A stretch of 64,000 nucleotides of DNA from the NCBI RefSeq assembly GCF_035594125.1, contig NC_087185.1, positions 12,384,164 to 12,448,163 of the forward strand, given 5' to 3'. This DNA is from Scylla paramamosain (taxonomy: Eukaryota > Arthropoda > Malacostraca > Decapoda > Portunidae). Of this stretch, positions 61,256-64,000 are shown in pieces. The translations under genes and the position numbers were made by a program. The notes beneath the pieces were generated by a model. It saw nothing but the letters and a program-made list of their open reading frames with translations, searched no databases and was not told the origin of the DNA. The first letter of the stretch is position 1, and each line of letters starts with the position of its first letter.

Positions 61256-62540
61256 GTGAAAGTTGAGGAAAGCCCTGAGAAGGTGATCAGAATCCTTCGA
61301 GATACAGGAGCTAATCAGAGCTTGATCTTAAATAGTGTACTCCCATGGAATGAAGAAACCAGCACTGGCAGAGAGGTTTCATGCAAGAGTGCGGGAGGCA
61401 AGTTCAGTATTCCCCTGCACAAAGTTTGGCTGGACTGTGGATACGTCATTGGAGAGGTGACAGTTGGAGTGAAGGAAACACTGTCTGTAGATGGATTGGG
61501 TATGTTGGTCTGGAATGACCTGGCCGGAGGTAGAGTCATCCCTAAACTTCATTTGGTAGACAGTCCTCTGGTAGGGATGACTGAGGCCACCACTACGGCA
61601 GCAGTCTTTCATTCAACAAATGGGAAAGTGGAGGTGCCTGAATTGTTCCCAGTCTGTGCCGTGATCCGAGCGATGGCCTGGAAGAAACTCGTGGACACCG
61701 AGGGAGCAACACAGGAGGATGAAAGCCTGAGCGCCCTGTTCGAGGAACCTGATGAAAAAGGAAATACCCTGGTGTATGCGAACGATGAAAGACTTGTAGG
61801 CCAGGTGGAGCCCAACCTTGATTTTGTGGTAGAGAAGAGTGAATTGATAAAAGCTCAGGAAAGTGATGAAAGATTGAAGTCTGTTTGGAATGAGGCTAAA
61901 AGGCTGGGTAAGCTTGATCAGTATGTGGGTTACTATGTGGATAACGGTGTGTTATTGAGAAGTTGGAGGCCTTTGAATACTCCAGCTTCTGTTCACTGGA
62001 TGATGAAAAAGCAGATTGTGGTGCCATAGGTGTATAGGAAGAAAATATTAGAAATGGCACGTGAAGGAAATCTGGCGGGACACCTGAGGTTCAGAAAAAC
62101 CATAGGAAAATTTGTCATTTTTACTGGCCCAAAGTGAGGAGTGATGTGAATGAGTTTTGTTAAACTTCTGGGTTATGTCAGAAGGTGGGCAATGATTCGC
62201 CCTGCCCCCCTTCTCCCTATCCCTGTGGTCGAGGAGCCTTTCAATAAAGTCATGATAGACTGTGTAGGTCCTTTGCCAAGGACCAGGAAAGGAAACCAAT
62301 ATTTGCTGTCTATTATGTGTATGTCATCCAGGTTCTCTAAGGCCATTCTCCTCAGGAGTAGAAACTCTTAAGAATAATGTGAGGGAATTGGTGCAATTTT
62401 TCTCATCTGTGAGAATTCCTATGGTGTTGCAGTCAGACCAGGGAAGTAATTTCACTTCTTGCATGTACAAGGAAATTCTAAGGGGCCTGAAGATTGAACA
62501 GAAGCTGTCGAGTGCCAATCTCACTGTAAACTTGATGAAA
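61256..62540 (+). pseudogene. pol: Gypsy III protease and integrase
   Basis: The open frame 61256-62029 (257 codons) starts with protease VIRILRDTGANQSLIL (D-T-G-A near residue 18). No RT follows; instead ELIKAQESDERLKSVWNEA and YVGYYVDNGVLLRSW lead into integrase: KILEMAREGNLAGHLRFRKT (zinc finger His), and LGYVRRWAM where CxxC should be. The core is FNKVMIDCVGPLPRTRKGNQ (first Asp), then MVLQSDQGSNFTS (second Asp, about 62430). The frame is broken by TAG at 62027 and several shifts, and the sequence breaks off at KIEQKLSSAN before the Glu block. Confidence 0.75.
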
Positions 62541-62880
62541 AGTCATTTTGTGTAAGCTGATGTGGAATATCTAGATTTCAAGATAGGGAAAGATGAAGTG
62601 AGAACTGTGGAAGACAAGATTAAAGACATTGCAGATCTCCCTCCATCTACCAATAGGAAAGAGATACCGATATTCTTAGGGGCCAGTGGGTATTACAGGT
62701 TTTTTTGTAAAAATTTCCCAAATGTTGCCATGCCCCTGACCAAGTTGCTGAGTAAAAATAAATATTTTCTTGGGATGAACATTGTGAGGAAGCTTTTGTG
62801 GAAATTAAGAAAATGTTAATCAGGGCCCCAGTGGTGCGCATGCCTGATTATGAAAAAAAAAAAAATTGTGTTATATGAGG
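62541..62880 (+). pseudogene. Gypsy III RT C-terminal fragment, downstream of integrase
   Basis: LTVNLMKSHFV, VEYLDFKIGKDEVRTVEDK, FLGASGYYRFFCKNFPNVAM, PLTKLLSK: the thumb/connection of a Ty3/gypsy RT, followed after a frameshift by APVVRMPDYEK. It joins integrase sequence directly, implying an internal deletion of the integrase end and most of RT. Confidence 0.75.
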
Positions 62881-63505
62881 CGTATTCCGTAGAAGGGAGC
62901 TAACCCTCATGAGCGCAGTTTTGAGAAAATCGCCTTCAAAGTTAACATAATGTTTGCCACCATCAAAAGTTTTCTAATGTTATGTATTATACATCAAATG
63001 AAAGGTTAATGTGTTATCTGTTTTGTTATGTGTTGTTTTTAAATTTTGGACTTCATTTGCAATTTTATCGATTTTTTTTTTTACCTCAAGTATGTGATAA
63101 TTACGATGCGCTGTAATTTTAATTAACAATTAATGTCTAAATGACCCTGAAAAGAAACATAATAATGAAGTTAATGTAATATCATGTTATTTATATTGAA
63201 TGAATAAAGTATTACTGGTTAAAGGGCATTTTATTCACCTGAAAAAAAAAAAAATTATGAATTTTTTTTTTTTGGGGGGGGTTGACTCTCATCCTTTGCA
63301 CTGGCTTGAGACAGTTAAGTTAATTATCAGGAACAATATTTAATATTAAAATTTTAATATTAAATATTGTATTATCCTGACAATGCACTTAGCGGATTTA
63401 CCAACCCGTTCCCCATCCTTCCACCCACGAACAAAGTTGGTGGTCACTGTGACCTTACACTTACACACAAACAGTTACTAGTAGTCCAGAACATCGTCGG
63501 GGTCA
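62881..63505. other. Unassigned A/T-rich sequence with a palindrome
   Basis: No gene seen. A-tracts at 62850-62865 and 63241-63255 and a G8 run at 63273. Confidence 0.5.
63333..63370. repeat. 38-bp perfect A/T palindrome
   Basis: acaatatttaatattaaaa and its exact reverse complement, no spacer. Outside it tcagga (63328) and tcctga (63375) also pair. Confidence 0.92.
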
Positions 63506-64000
63506 TCAGGGTCGACTGTCACCCACCAGCTGACCCTGGGCCTGGAATAGATCTGCGTACCACGACTTGTAACCAAGTGGCACGAAAGACAGCAGATATT
63601 CCAGGTCGTCCAGCTTCGCGGTCTTGAGCTTCACTCCGTGAGGGTACTTCAGTGGTAGGGTGACAGCTGCCAAGTCGAACTTGTCTCGTTGGTAGGACTG
63701 ACTCTTCCCCTTCTGGAACTTGACTTGGACAGGTGTAGTGATGTCGTCGTTATAGCACTGCCAGATGCTCATACCTTGCAGGAAGTCACTCTTGAACTGG
63801 AACATCCGGCCATCCTTAAATCCTGCCTTGTGGAGCTGTGCCTTGGTGATGAGGGCCTGGAGAGGGTCGAGGTCCACGAAGTCTTCACGGTCCATCTGCT
63901 TCACGACGAAGGGGTGGTCTCTTCTTGCTTGACGCATCAGCTCGATGTAGTGAGGAGTGGTGTAGACTTCGTGGCCATGGAAGTACTTCTCCAGGTTCCC
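63506..64000 (-). CDS. Unrecognised ORF, 5' end beyond window
   Basis: Open on the minus strand from the window edge to TGA at 63506, at least 164 residues; the internal Met at 63937 is not necessarily the start. It reads LEKYFHGHEVYTTPHYIELM, DLDPLQALITKAQLHKAGF, MSIWQCYNDDITTPVQVKF, LKTAKLDDLEYLLSFVPLGY. Codons favour C/G at the third position, as expected for coding sequence. The K-DDLxxLLxFVP..Y...Y pattern is one I associate loosely with transposon-encoded proteins of unknown function; I do not assign a family. Just past the stop another frame ends DPDDPDDVLDY. Confidence 0.6.
   Translation of the reverse strand, partial: GNLEKYFHGHEVYTTPHYIELMRQARRDHPFVVKQMDREDFVDLDPLQALITKAQLHKAGFKDGRMFQFKSDFLQGMSIWQCYNDDITTPVQVKFQKGKSQSYQRDKFDLAAVTLPLKYPHGVKLKTAKLDDLEYLLSFVPLGYKSWYADLFQAQGQLVGDSRP

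Overview
This window looks like repeat-rich nuclear DNA of an arthropod, most likely a decapod crustacean. The reasons are the very dense (AT)n, (CT)n and (AAT)n microsatellites, degenerate CCTAA (arthropod telomere-type) repeats, and a mix of jockey-like, I-like and CR1-like LINEs, Ty3/gypsy elements, PIF/Harbinger and piggyBac elements. The species is not determinable from sequence alone. Almost every protein-coding stretch belongs to a mobile element. The only candidates for host or domesticated genes are a THAP-domain exon (29829-29926), a split HARBI1-like gene (32.4-38.65 kb, minus), an intron-containing piggyBac transposase (49.2-51.5 kb, minus) and an unrecognised ORF that runs off the right edge (63506-64000, minus).

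Layout. 1-5.8 kb: I-like LINE 'family A' (minus), decayed. 5.9-6.7 kb: tandem ~300-bp satellite. 6.7-7.25 kb: 3' end of another family A copy (plus). 8.1-11.0 kb: jockey-like LINE (minus), the most complete copy of a family seen four more times. 12.07-12.65 kb: pogo/Tigger-like MITE. 13.4-17.9 kb: transposase relic plus I-like LINE 'family B' (minus). 18.6-21.0 kb: very old CR1-like LINE (minus). 21.0-21.7 kb: PIF/Harbinger relic. 21.87-28.29 kb: young, apparently intact Ty3/gypsy element (747-bp LTRs, CsRn1-like Gag) inserted in the 3' tail of a jockey copy. 29.3-30 kb: gag relic and THAP exon. 32.4-38.65 kb: HARBI1-like exons whose intron holds a second gypsy element (151-bp LTRs, 5-bp TSD). 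38.87-39.53 kb: PIF/Harbinger element with a MADF ORF. 39.7 kb: 40-bp perfect palindrome. 39.9-41.9 kb: two jockey fragments in opposite orientation. 42.2-53.1 kb: a family B LINE split by a 7.07-kb piggyBac-type insertion that is flanked by an exact 119-bp direct repeat and contains a second piggyBac element. 54.2-62.9 kb: a third gypsy element, with protease followed directly by integrase and then RT (Gmr1-like order), its gag split by a CR1-group LINE.

How things fit together. The window is a stack of nested insertions whose order can be read from the junctions. Gypsy I landed in a jockey tail; gypsy II landed in a HARBI1 intron; piggyBac-2 landed in piggyBac-1, which landed in LINE B; LINE C landed in gypsy III. 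LINE coding regions have also repeatedly given rise to microsatellites. Coordinates of old elements are approximate to tens of bases. Superfamily names rest on motifs read by eye, with no database search.
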